From contig JAILKU010000062.1 of NCBI GenBank assembly GCA_024693505.1, positions 1-59,142 of the forward strand: a stretch of 59,142 nt of DNA, in the 5' to 3' direction. The stretch comes from Bacteroidaceae bacterium. GTDB taxonomy: Bacteria; Bacteroidota; Bacteroidia; Bacteroidales; Bacteroidaceae. Both the position numbers and the translations under genes were made by a program. Within the stretch, counting starts at the first letter, position 1. Each line of letters starts with the position of its first letter. The notes beneath the pieces are model-generated. The model saw nothing but the letters and a program-made list of their open reading frames with translations, was not told where the DNA came from and searched no databases. Positions 34,147 through 43,600 of this stretch are shown piece after piece.

Positions 34147-34701
34147 ATGCGCGTCATCACTGGGAAATATAAGGGTAGACATTTTGATGTGCCTCGCTCG
34201 TTCAAGGCAAGGCCTACAACGGATTTTGCCAAAGAAAATCTCTTCAACGTCCTACGCAGCTATTTGGACTTTGAAGCCGCTCCTGTCGCCCTTGATCTTT
34301 TCGCAGGAACGGGTAGTATAACCCTGGAATTGTTGAGTCGTGGATGTAGTCGGGTTGTGTCGGTGGAAAAAGATGTGATGCACTATGGTTTTATCCGTTC
34401 GGTGGTGGATAAACTGCAGGATCTGTCTGCTGATATCATACGGGCTGATGTGTTCAGATATATTGAAAAATGCCGCGAACAGTTCGATTTCATCTTCGCC
34501 GATCCACCATATGCATTAAAAGAACTACCTCATCTTCCCAATTTCATCTTGTCTCGCCCCTTATTACGTCCCGATGGTATCTTTGTTTTGGAGCACGGCC
34601 AGGCCAACGATTTCTCGGACCATCCCCATTTTTTAGAGCATCGCTCTTATGGGAGTGTGAATTTTTCCTTATTCAAGTCCGTTGCCAATCAACAGGATTG
34701 A
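34147..34701 (+). CDS. rsmD: 16S rRNA (guanine966-N2)-methyltransferase RsmD
   Basis: The 184-residue protein matches RsmD along its length: MRVITGKYKGRHFDVPRSFK at the start, RPTTDFAKENLFNVL, VALDLFAGTGSITLELLSRG (SAM-binding motif I, about residues 47-66), VSVEKD, and the catalytic FIFADPPYAL (about 116-125). It methylates N2 of G966 in 16S rRNA during 30S assembly. It follows the DUF3822 gene by 15 bp, the usual arrangement in this phylum. Confidence 0.93.
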   Translation: MRVITGKYKGRHFDVPRSFKARPTTDFAKENLFNVLRSYLDFEAAPVALDLFAGTGSITLELLSRGCSRVVSVEKDVMHYGFIRSVVDKLQDLSADIIRADVFRYIEKCREQFDFIFADPPYALKELPHLPNFILSRPLLRPDGIFVLEHGQANDFSDHPHFLEHRSYGSVNFSLFKSVANQQD

Positions 34702-34721
34702 TCGTATTATTACATGCCATC

Positions 34722-36008
34722 TCATTTCCCGAAACGAAACCAGTCGAGGTTCATGATGTCAGCGTCCGGTAGATTGTCTGTTGCTGATTGGAATATGAGC
34801 CAAAGGGCGTGTTCGCCTTTAATTTTCTTAATGTGCGTCTGGCACTCTTGCCAACCTTCTTGAGGCGAAATATCTACAGTCCCTAACTGAGGTCCGTCCG
34901 GAGTGTCGGCATGGAGGGTAACAGTAGCTCCTTGAGGGGCTTGGGCACGCAGGGTGACAGACCGCGCACCCCGCTCGAAGTCGATATACTTCCATACAGC
35001 GGCGTCACCGGCGCGAATGGCACCCAGTTCTTCCCGTTCTTTATTGTCGGCCATCAATCGGATGCGTAAGTGGCCTTGCATCCGGCAAGCGCGGGCTGCA
35101 TCGATTGTCTGGAAAGCATCAAGCGGACCTGCTGCACCTTGGCTTGTCATCTCTACTTCATCAATAGTGCCGTTCTCGTTGAACCGTATGGGCTCTATGC
35201 AGGCCTTGCGCATTGTGTTGCAGCCGTGGGTTGACCGATGATAGAGCACATACCACTGTTTTCCGAACTGTACGACCGAGCCATGATTGTTCCAGGTTTC
35301 GGGATCGCACCCTGCATTATCTATTATGATACCCTTGTATTCGTATGGACCAAGGGGTGAGGTTGCCATAGAATAACCCAGGCATGTTGGGCGTCCGTTG
35401 CGACTGATATCTGCATAGATAAAATAGTAGTATTTACCGCGCCGGATGACATAGCTCCCTTCGTGGAAACCATGCTCGGCTTCGGTTACAATACTGTCGC
35501 GCATCGATGACAGGTCCAATGTCTTGAGGTCTGGATTCATTCGTGCGCCCTTGGCTGCGAATTGTCCCCAGAAGTAGTAGGCCTGTCCGTCGTCATCGAT
35601 AAAGATATTGGGGTCTATCTGCCGGGGGCCTTCAATCTGTACAGCATTGCGCCAGGGGCCAGTGGGAGCATCCGCTACGGCTACGTATTCGTTGCCATTC
35701 GGCGTATCGAAGTAGAGGTGGTACTGACCATTGTGATACATCATGTCGGGAGCGTAGAGGGTCTCGTTCCATGAGAAGCTATTGCGGTGTAGTGTCCAAT
35801 GGCAGAGGTCATCGGAGGACAGGACGTGGTAGTCCTTGGAGCAGTAGTATTTAGGTGATGTATCGAGAGAACCGTAAATGTAAAGGCGACCATCTGGGTT
35901 TACTCGCGAGGTGGGATCTGCGATATAGACTCCCATCGGTGAGATAGGGTTCTGGGCCAGCGCATTACCGGCGCAGAAGAGGAGGCAGAGGAGGAAGTGC
36001 CGAATCAT
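34722..36008 (-). CDS. GH43 glycosidase with a C-terminal CBM6-like domain
   Basis: 428 residues from the ATG at 36008 (MIRHFLLCLLFCAGNALAQ signal); an ATG at 36020 would add four. The five-bladed GH43 propeller carries its three acidic residues in YIADPTSRVNPDG (Asp base), QIDPNIFIDDDG (Asp) and HEGSYVIRRG (Glu acid). Residues 300-428 form a CBM6-like beta sandwich (GAAVWKYIDFERGARSVTLR and DADIMNLDWFRFGK). GH43 with CBM6 is typical of arabinofuranosidases and xylosidases acting on arabinan or arabinoxylan. It is the last gene of the GH51-GH29-GH43 operon. Confidence 0.88.
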   Translation of the reverse strand: MIRHFLLCLLFCAGNALAQNPISPMGVYIADPTSRVNPDGRLYIYGSLDTSPKYYCSKDYHVLSSDDLCHWTLHRNSFSWNETLYAPDMMYHNGQYHLYFDTPNGNEYVAVADAPTGPWRNAVQIEGPRQIDPNIFIDDDGQAYYFWGQFAAKGARMNPDLKTLDLSSMRDSIVTEAEHGFHEGSYVIRRGKYYYFIYADISRNGRPTCLGYSMATSPLGPYEYKGIIIDNAGCDPETWNNHGSVVQFGKQWYVLYHRSTHGCNTMRKACIEPIRFNENGTIDEVEMTSQGAAGPLDAFQTIDAARACRMQGHLRIRLMADNKEREELGAIRAGDAAVWKYIDFERGARSVTLRAQAPQGATVTLHADTPDGPQLGTVDISPQEGWQECQTHIKKIKGEHALWLIFQSATDNLPDADIMNLDWFRFGK

Positions 36009-36044
36009 GTTATGGTACATTTATTTGTAGTTATGAGATTGGTA

Positions 36045-37406
36045 CTATTCTTTTTCGAAGACGGCAAACTGTCGGATGCGGGGCTTGGCCTTGCTTTCAT
36101 CGATGACGAGGCGAAGCTGTGTTGCCTGGACTTCGGGGAAGGTGCATATGCGCTTGTGTCCGATGTTGGTGCCCTGACAGAGAGCGGTTGTAGTGCCGTC
36201 GGCAAGCTGGGCATCGACGTGCCATGCCATAGCGCGTTCGCCATAGCGGATGTCTTCCTGCAAGTAGAGACGATCGATAGAGGTGGGATGTTTCAGTTTG
36301 ATGACTAGTTCGCTTCCCTTTCCGTGAGCCGTTGCGGTGGGATGTCCATAGCGACGTTCTATGGCCTTTCCGTATTCGGAAGCCCTCTGTACATCAGCCT
36401 GCGGAATCAGTCCGCGGTTGTCTATGACGAGTCCCAGCAGCATATTCGTATTCCTGCCTACACTGGTCTCATAGCGCTTCATGAGTTCGTCTAAGCCATA
36501 GAGCATTTCGTCCTGTCCTTCATGCCACATCCATCCACCACCGAAACTATCCTGCCGACGCAAAGTGAAGTCGGACTCGCCGGGACACCAGAAGGGGGCA
36601 TCGGGCCTGCCATTCAGGCCTTCAACGACCTGTACACCATCGGAATTAGTGGTGGAGTCGGCTGTTGCCCAGCAAGGATCGGGAGCCGTGCCTACTTCAT
36701 TGCCGACCCAGCGGATAAGATTCTCGTAGCCGTAAGGTCCCTGGAACGCAATGGCGCGGGGTTGAAGTTCGCGCAAAAGGGCCAAGGCATCCGTACCTCC
36801 CTGAGCTGGACTGAGGATTCCGCCGTCGAACCATACCTCGAAGAGTTCTCCATAGTTGCTCCACAGCTCAGTTAGCTGGCGCTTTATAATATCGGCATAT
36901 TGCTCCTGTGTGATGGGCGAACCCGGTTGAACGAGTCCCGGATTATCGACCCAAAGGTAGCCGTTTGTGGACATATTGGCGTAGATGCCCGGCTTGATGC
37001 CGTATTTGCGACAACTGGCTACGAACTCGGCCACGATATCGCCCTTTCCGTCCTTGTAAGGGCAATGGCTTATGTTATATTCATGCGTTTTGGTAGGCCA
37101 TAGCGTGAAGCCGCTCCCGTGTTTTGCCGTCAGCACGGCATACTTCGCTCCCAGTTTCTGAGCCGTCTCAATCCATTGGTCGGTATTGAGTTCGGTGGGG
37201 TTGAAGGTCATCGGGTCGGGATGTGTCCCGTACTGGCGATGATTATACTCCGGATGGAAAACAGGCATGTCCAGATGAAGCAGGACGCCTATTTCTGCTT
37301 CTGCCCACTCTATTTGAGCCTTACTGGGCGTTACTACGTTCTCTGGCCTGTCGGAGCAGGCGAAGAGGAACAGGGCACTAAGGCCTAAAAGTGTGATTCG
37401 TCTCAT
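36045..37406 (-). CDS. GH29 alpha-L-fucosidase lipoprotein
   Basis: The 453-residue protein has a lipobox signal (MRRITLLGLSALFLFAC). The GH29 barrel shows EIGVLLHLDMPVFHP, AVLTAKHGSGFTLWPT, GIYANMSTNGYLWVDNPG and FEVWFDGGILSP with the catalytic Asp nucleophile (about residue 203). The C-terminal part (about 360-453) is a beta-sandwich of discoidin type (IDRLYLQEDIRYGERAM). It removes alpha-linked fucose. The middle position between GH51 and GH43 points to plant arabinogalactan or xyloglucan side chains, though this is inference. Confidence 0.9.
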   Translation of the reverse strand: MRRITLLGLSALFLFACSDRPENVVTPSKAQIEWAEAEIGVLLHLDMPVFHPEYNHRQYGTHPDPMTFNPTELNTDQWIETAQKLGAKYAVLTAKHGSGFTLWPTKTHEYNISHCPYKDGKGDIVAEFVASCRKYGIKPGIYANMSTNGYLWVDNPGLVQPGSPITQEQYADIIKRQLTELWSNYGELFEVWFDGGILSPAQGGTDALALLRELQPRAIAFQGPYGYENLIRWVGNEVGTAPDPCWATADSTTNSDGVQVVEGLNGRPDAPFWCPGESDFTLRRQDSFGGGWMWHEGQDEMLYGLDELMKRYETSVGRNTNMLLGLVIDNRGLIPQADVQRASEYGKAIERRYGHPTATAHGKGSELVIKLKHPTSIDRLYLQEDIRYGERAMAWHVDAQLADGTTTALCQGTNIGHKRICTFPEVQATQLRLVIDESKAKPRIRQFAVFEKE

Positions 37407-37418
37407 ATTTATAAATAA

Positions 37419-38963
37419 TCAAAGATAGACCAGGGAAATCGAATGAGGAGGCAGAGTGATTTGGCCGTCCTTCACCGGGAGCTGCTGCTCCTGGGGCTTG
37501 ATGTGCTCGTCTCCGATGTCGTTATAGTCGTCGGGACTCTTGCCCTCCAGGATAAGAGCCCGCACCTTGCGGGGCGCTTTCAGCTTCATCCCCTCGAAAT
37601 CCAGGGTGAGGGGCAGGGCCTTCTGCGGGTCTTTGTTGGCTACGGCACAGACGTAGTGGCTGCGAGCCTCATCGGCCGTCAGCACAACATCCAGGACAGA
37701 CGTTTTCTTCTTCCCGTTGCTGAGTTCCGAGATATTGGTCTTTACGGGCACTACATAGGGAAGCAACTCGTTGGCATACATCCATAAAACGTAATAAGTC
37801 GTGCGCCTCAGGATGCCATCGGGATAGACAAACAGCGGTCCCCGCACATTCACGATAGGGCTGAAGCAGGCAATATCCACTACATCGGCATGACGGAGAC
37901 AAGAGTTCAGGAAGCAGGCCGAGAAGACCGCATCCGCCATCGTATAGACCGAGGCGATATCGTTTTTGCGCCGGGCCTCATAGTCAAAGCCCTGCCGGTA
38001 TCCGCCCAGTACGGGATGATGCCAGTTGCGGAGGTTCCACTCGTCGAAGGCAATCTTAATCTTACCGCCGCCATATCCGGCCTCGTTCAGGATGTCTATC
38101 GTACGGTTGATGCTTTCCTCGGGACCGTCGCACATCATCATACAATCCAGATAGGGACTTGGGTTGTGGACCGCAAACTGAGGGTCCCAATAACCGTGGA
38201 TAGAGACGTAGTCCAACCATTGGCCGGCCGTTTTCAGCAGGGGCAGGGTCCACTTCCGGTCGGGCAGGGCTGCGGCGAAGAGTTTCAGGTCCTTCTGAAC
38301 CGAGAGCATCAGCTTGGCGCTCTCGCACACCAGGTGACCCCATTCCTCTACCGTCTTTGCACCCAGTTCGTGACCGCCCCAGTTCTCGTTCCCGATGCTC
38401 CAGTACTTCACGTTGTGAGGCTCGGCAAAACCGTTGGCGATGCGCTGACGGCCCCACTTTCCCGCCGACAGGTTGCAGTATTCCACCCAGTCGCTCATCT
38501 CCTCCATACTGCCCGTACCGGCATTGGTGCAGATATAGGGCTCACAGCCCGCCTTGCGGCACCACTTCACAAACTCATCCGTGCCGAAAGTGTTGGGTTC
38601 CTCCACTTGCCACGTCTTGTCCCAGACCGGAGTCCGCTCGGGTCCGACACCATAGTACCAGTGGTAGGACGAGACAAAACAGCCCCCCGGCCACCTTACG
38701 ATGGGGACGCGCAGTTCCCGGACAGCCTCGATGACATCCTTCCGGAAGCCGTCTTCGTCTGATAGCGGGTTACCGGGCTGGTAGATACCGCCGTAGATTT
38801 GTCTGTCGAAATGCTCAATGAACTGCCCGAAGAGCATGGGATTGAACTTCACCGGCTTTCCGTCAGCTTGCACCAGGACGGCGTTCTGTGCCGCTCCGCC
38901 TTTGTTCTGGGCCCATGAAGTAAGGCTGAGACACATCAGCACGAAAAGGAATAACTTTCTCAT
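37419..38963 (-). CDS. GH51 alpha-L-arabinofuranosidase
   Basis: 514 residues from the ATG at 38963 (MRKLFLFVLMCLSLTSWAQ signal); the longer frame would need a TTG at 38996. The GH51 barrel has IEHFDRQIYGGIYQPGNPLS, VRWPGGCFVSSYHWYYGVGP, YWSIGNENWGGHELGAKT with the acid/base Glu (about residue 190), and IKIAFDEWNLRNWHHP with the nucleophile Glu (about 305). The C-terminal beta domain ends PPHSISLVYL, typical of the family. It is the first gene of the GH51-GH29-GH43 operon behind tandem promoters and releases arabinofuranose in the periplasm. Confidence 0.92.
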   Translation of the reverse strand: MRKLFLFVLMCLSLTSWAQNKGGAAQNAVLVQADGKPVKFNPMLFGQFIEHFDRQIYGGIYQPGNPLSDEDGFRKDVIEAVRELRVPIVRWPGGCFVSSYHWYYGVGPERTPVWDKTWQVEEPNTFGTDEFVKWCRKAGCEPYICTNAGTGSMEEMSDWVEYCNLSAGKWGRQRIANGFAEPHNVKYWSIGNENWGGHELGAKTVEEWGHLVCESAKLMLSVQKDLKLFAAALPDRKWTLPLLKTAGQWLDYVSIHGYWDPQFAVHNPSPYLDCMMMCDGPEESINRTIDILNEAGYGGGKIKIAFDEWNLRNWHHPVLGGYRQGFDYEARRKNDIASVYTMADAVFSACFLNSCLRHADVVDIACFSPIVNVRGPLFVYPDGILRRTTYYVLWMYANELLPYVVPVKTNISELSNGKKKTSVLDVVLTADEARSHYVCAVANKDPQKALPLTLDFEGMKLKAPRKVRALILEGKSPDDYNDIGDEHIKPQEQQLPVKDGQITLPPHSISLVYL

Positions 38964-39016
38964 CTCTGTATAGTTTTTAAGGCTTCTCTTTTTCAAGAAT
39001 CAAATTGTTCCGCCTG

Positions 39017-39048
39017 CAAAGATACGATTAAGCGAGGGAAAAGCCAAA
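39017..39048 (-). promoter_or_regulatory. Promoter of the GH51-GH29-GH43 operon, proximal
   Basis: Minus strand TTTG (39048-39045), 20-nt spacer, TATCTTTG (39024-39017), within CGCTTAATCGTATCTTTGC. TTTCACTCGGAAAA (39073-39060) lies upstream. Confidence 0.75.
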
Positions 39049-39091
39049 TTTATTTGAACTTTTCCGAGTGAAAGTAGTTTAGAATGCAAGG

Positions 39092-39122
39092 CAAAGATAC
39101 GACTAAGCGGTCACAAGGCAAA
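39092..39122 (-). promoter_or_regulatory. Promoter of the GH51-GH29-GH43 operon, distal
   Basis: Minus strand TTTG (39122-39119), 19-nt spacer, TATCTTTG (39099-39092), within CGCTTAGTCGTATCTTTGCC. It is 75 bp upstream of the proximal copy, again a tandem arrangement. The rest of the 550-bp intergenic region holds the 52-bp repeat and the efflux promoter but no gene that I believe. Confidence 0.7.
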
Positions 39123-39190
39123 GGAAAATCTAAAATTTAACCGTCTTTTCAGAATAAAAGCAGTCTCTTTCCTGTTTTCTCAAAGGAAGT

Positions 39191-39261
39191 GCAAAATTTA
39201 TTTATACCCGGGTATAAATTTTACTAGACCCGCCTCGCGTAAAAAAAAGACCCGCCTCGCG
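39191..39261. repeat. 52-bp CCCGGG repeat, copy 2, with tandem 14-mer
   Basis: The minus-strand sequence 39242-39191 matches 23420-23471 at 47 of 52 positions. Its centre, TTTATACCCGGGTATAAA, is a perfect 18-bp palindrome. The adjoining AGACCCGCCTCGCG occurs twice in tandem (39226-39239 and 39248-39261). Confidence 0.75.
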
Positions 39262-39462
39262 CAAAACGGAAGATACTGAAAAAGGAAGCATCCCGCTAAG
39301 GTCCGTACAGCGACAGAACCTTGTGCCGACTGGCGCAGAATAACATGAAAATAAACAACAAAAGCGCTCCGAACATCTGCTTATAGTGGCGTTTTTGTGC
39401 AATTTGGGCGCTTCTGTTATATTTATTAATGTATGGAATACCGAAAATAGGCCAAAATTGAC

Positions 39463-39470
39463 TACCTTTG
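39463..39470 (+). promoter_or_regulatory. -7 box for the RND efflux operon
   Basis: TACCTTTG fits the -7 consensus and lies 46 nt before the ATG at 39517. No TTTG sits 19-20 nt upstream. Confidence 0.5.
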
Positions 39471-39516
39471 CAGCCGGAAATAAAAGCACCAATACAAAAT
39501 AAAACCAAAAAAAGAT

Positions 39517-40578
39517 ATGAAGACAAGAACTTTATTAGGCATTTTACTCCTTGCGGCCCTGATGCTGACAACGGGTTGCGGCAAGGAGAAAGCCACAAGC
39601 ACAGAGACTCGCCGAGTGCTCACGCAGATAGTTACCGGCAACAATGCCGCAACTGTGACCACCTATCCGGGACGGACACAGGCCAGCGAGGAGGCCAATG
39701 TGGCGTTTCGCGTAGCAGGCACGCTGCTCAGGGTAACGGTAAAGGAGGGCGACCGCGTCCGCCGCGGACAGGTGATAGCCCGAATGGACGACCGCGACTA
39801 CCGCGTTCAGCTGACGGCTGCCGAGGCCGAGTTCACACAGGTGAAGGCCGAGGCTGAGCGCGTAATGTCGCTTTTTGCCGACAGTGTGGGCACAGCCAAT
39901 AACTACGACAAGGCCCGCTACGGCCTGGAGCAGATCACACAGAAGTTGCAGCATTGCCGCGACCAGGTGGAGGACTGCGTGCTGCGCGCTCCTTTCGACG
40001 GCTATGTTCGGTCGGTGATGCGCGAGTCTCACGAGACCGTCGGTGCCGGAATGCCCATCGTCTCACTCATCGGCGACGGACAGACGGAGATTGTCATCAA
40101 CATCCCCGCCTCGGAAAGCCTGCGCCGCGATCAGTTCGCCTCGTTCTCTGCCCGCTTCGACGTCTTGCCCGGCGAGCAATTCCCCCTGCAGCTCCTGAGC
40201 ATAGCCCGTCAGGCCAATGTTAATCAGCTGTACGAAGTGCGCCTCGGCCTTCAGGGCCGCCATCCGCAAATCACTCCGGGTATGTCCACAATGGTGCAGC
40301 TCAGCTACCAGAACGAAGATGCCAAGACCATCCTCATCCCTATCAGCGCCATTCGCCATTCCGACGACGCTTCATCTGTCTTTGTGTATGCCGACGGGAA
40401 AGTCCGCAAGACGGGTGTGACGCTGGGGCACGTCCATAACGACGGAACCGTGGAGGTCCTGGCGGGTCTGAAAACGGGAGATCAGATTGTCATTTCCGGC
40501 GTCAATATGTTGAGCGACGGAGAGGCTGTGCGCCCGACTGCCCAGCCCAGTAAGACCAACGTAGGAGGACTGCTGTAA
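39517..40578 (+). CDS. RND efflux periplasmic adaptor lipoprotein
   Basis: The 353-residue protein has a lipoprotein signal (MKTRTLLGILLLAALMLTTGC). The membrane fusion protein domains run in order: an N-terminal barrel strand, lipoyl half-motif (RVAGTLLRVTVKEGDRVRRG, about residues 65-84), a short alpha hairpin (AEFTQVKAEAERVMSLFADS through EQITQKLQHCRDQVE), second lipoyl half (APFDGYVRSVM), beta-barrel and membrane-proximal domain. It bridges the inner membrane pump and the TolC channel encoded just downstream. No regulator gene lies next to the operon. Confidence 0.92.
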   Translation: MKTRTLLGILLLAALMLTTGCGKEKATSTETRRVLTQIVTGNNAATVTTYPGRTQASEEANVAFRVAGTLLRVTVKEGDRVRRGQVIARMDDRDYRVQLTAAEAEFTQVKAEAERVMSLFADSVGTANNYDKARYGLEQITQKLQHCRDQVEDCVLRAPFDGYVRSVMRESHETVGAGMPIVSLIGDGQTEIVINIPASESLRRDQFASFSARFDVLPGEQFPLQLLSIARQANVNQLYEVRLGLQGRHPQITPGMSTMVQLSYQNEDAKTILIPISAIRHSDDASSVFVYADGKVRKTGVTLGHVHNDGTVEVLAGLKTGDQIVISGVNMLSDGEAVRPTAQPSKTNVGGLL

Positions 40579-40621
40579 GCTGATGGACAATTGATGATTG
40601 CTAATTGACAATTAAGGAATT

Positions 40622-43600
40622 ATGGAAATCGATTTTGGCCGTTGGGCTTTCAAGAATAGCAAACTCATGTCGTTCCTCATTGCCGTATTGGTGATGGGCG
40701 GTGTGTTTGCCTACTACGACATGTCGAAACTCGAGGATCCGGAGATCAAGGTGCGTCAGGCCTTGGTGATCGGTGTTTATCCGGGCGCTTCCGCCCACCA
40801 GGTAGAGCTGGAAATTGTGGATCCGCTTGAGAAGAGTATCCGGCAGATGAGTACGGTCTATACCGTGCAGAGCAACTGCTATGCCGATTTATGCATCATG
40901 ACCGTGGAGCTTCAGAGCAACGTCCCCGAAGACCAGTTGGAACAGCAATGGGACATCCTGCGCCGGAAGGTTCAGGCCACTCCATTGCCCTCGGGCTTGC
41001 GCAGTCTCACCGTCCGCGATGACTTCGGCGATGTATTCGGAATGTTCTATGCCGTTACTGGCGAGGGACTGACCGACCGCCAGCTCTCGGACTACGCGGA
41101 GTTTATCAAGCGCGAACTGGGTACTGTGGACGGCGTAGGACGCATAGATATCTACGGCAAGCGAACAGAGTGTATCAATGTATCCATTCATCAGGACAAG
41201 ATGGCCAACCTCGGCATTGCGCCTATCGAAGTCATTCAGACGCTGAACGGCCAGAACGAGAATGTCTATAGCGGCTACTATCATGCCAGCGACCATCGCA
41301 TCCGCGTAACGGTGAACGACAAGTATCGCAACGTAGAGGACATCGCCAGCCTCATCATCCAGGGCCACGAACAGGACCAAGTGCGGCTGGGCGACCTGGC
41401 CGACGTCGAGATGGATTACGACGAGCCCGTTCGCGCTGCCTTGCAATACGACGGACAGCATGCTTTGGGCGTCTGCATCTCGGCCCGGGCCGGAACGGAC
41501 ATCACAAAGGTGGGCGCTGCCGTAGATAAGAGAATGGAGGAACTGCACTCTCAGCGGCTGCCTGTCGGCGTAGAGTTCCACAAGGTATTCTTCCAGCCCG
41601 AGCGAGTCAATGATTCGCTCTCCACGTTCCTCATCAATCTGGTAGAGTCCGTATTGCTCGTTGTCTTTGTGCTCATCTTCACAATGGGACTGCGCAGCGG
41701 ACTTATGATCGGTGCAGAGCTGGTGGTCATCGTGCTGGGCAGCATCCTCGTGCTCTATACGCAGGACGGCACCCTGCAGCGCGTTTCGCTGGGCGCCTTC
41801 ATCCTGGCGATGGGTATGCTGGTCGATAATGCCATCGTCATTGTGGATGGCATCCTCGTGGACCGGAAAGCCGGGAAACCGCGAATGGAAGCCCTTACCG
41901 ACATCGGGCGCAAGACTGCTATGCCTCTGCTGGGCGCTACGCTCATCGCCATCCTGGCCTTCCTGCCCATCTTCCTCTCGCCCGATACAACAGGAATCTA
42001 CGTCCGCGACCTCTTCATCGTCATAGCCGTCTCGCTGATGTTGAGCTGGATTCTGGCCTTGGTTCACATGCCTTTGATGGCATCTCGCTATTTCTACCAC
42101 AACAAGGACGAGGAAAAGCCGAAGACCGACAACCAATCGTCATCGTCCGAGACATCCCTCTACGACGGTCGTTTCTACCGCATTCTCCGTTCGTTCCTCG
42201 AGTTCTGTCTCGGACATCGCTGGAGTGTGTTGACCGTGCTCGCTGCCCTATTTGCCGGGAGCGTCTTCTGCTACCAGTTCCTGCCCCAGGGCTTTTTCCC
42301 GGACATGACCTACAACCAGCTCTACATGGAGTACAAGCTGCCCGAAGGAGTGGAGCCGACCCGTGTTCAGCGCGACCTGGACAGCATTCAGGTCATCCTG
42401 CGGCAGAATCCTAATGTAACTCACATCACCGCCTCTACCGGCGGCACCCCGTCGCGCTACAATCTGGTGCGCAGTATCGCTACGCCCTCACTCTCCTATG
42501 GCGAACTCATCATTGACTTCAAGAGTCCCGAGGCGCTGCTGGAAAACATGGAGGACCTGCAGACCGTTTTATCAGAGAGCTTTCCCGACGCCTACGTTAA
42601 GCTGAAGCGTTATAACCTCATGTACAAGAAATTCCCCATCGAGGCCCAGTTCTCGGGTCCCGACCCTGCTGTGCTGCATCAGCTGGCCGACTCGTGTCGT
42701 GCCGCTATGCTCAGGACAGGTGCGGTACGCCTGATTACAACCGACTGGTGCCCTCAGGTACCCTTGCTAGAGGTGGATTACAACCAACAGAACGCTCGCC
42801 GCCAGGGCCTTTCGCGGAAAGAAGTGGGCACATCGCTGCTCGGCGCGACCGACGGCATCCCCGTTGGATCCTTCTACGACGGCATTCACAATCAGCCGAT
42901 CTACGTTAATACGCTCGACGCTGACGGCAATCCCGTTGACAACCTCGGTGAGGCCACCGTTTTCAATCTGATGCCCAGGGTAACTGGAATGGTCAGCAAG
43001 CAGACCCTGGAGGGGCTTGTTACGGGAACCCTCAAGCAGTCTGACATCGTGCGACAGGCGTTCACCAGCGTGCCGCTTAGGCAGGTCGGCAACGGCGTCA
43101 AGATGGAATGGGAGGATCCGCTGGTCATCCGCTTTAACGGCCAGCGTGCCCAGCGCGTTCAATGCTCGCCTGTTCCGGGATTGGGAACCGAGGAAGCCCG
43201 CAAGCTGGTGGAGACTGAACTCCTGAAGAACCCGCTGCCCGAGGGCTACACCCTCTCCTGGGCAGGCGAGAAGGAAGCATCAGACCAGTCCATGAAGTAC
43301 CTCTTCAAGAACTTCCCCCTGGCCATCATCCTGATGATCGCCATCCTCATCATGCTCTTCAAGGACTACAAGATTCCCGCCATCCTGTTCTGCTGCATCC
43401 CCATGATACTTATCGGAGTCATCCCCGCAGTACTTGTCTCGGGCAAGACCTTCGGGTTCGTCCCGATTGTAGGCGTGCTGGGCCTCTTCGGCATGATGCT
43501 GAAAAACGGCATCGTACTTATGGACGAGATACAACTGGAGATAAGCGAAGGCAAGGCGCCCCGCCAGGCCCTCATCGACTCATCGCTCTCCCGTCTGCGT

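Noticed and set aside
39202..39492. Minus-strand 96-codon open frame in the 550-bp intergenic region before the efflux operon
   Set aside because: It runs through the 52-bp repeat and the efflux promoter, is Cys/Ser-rich without any recognisable pattern, and has no upstream promoter box.
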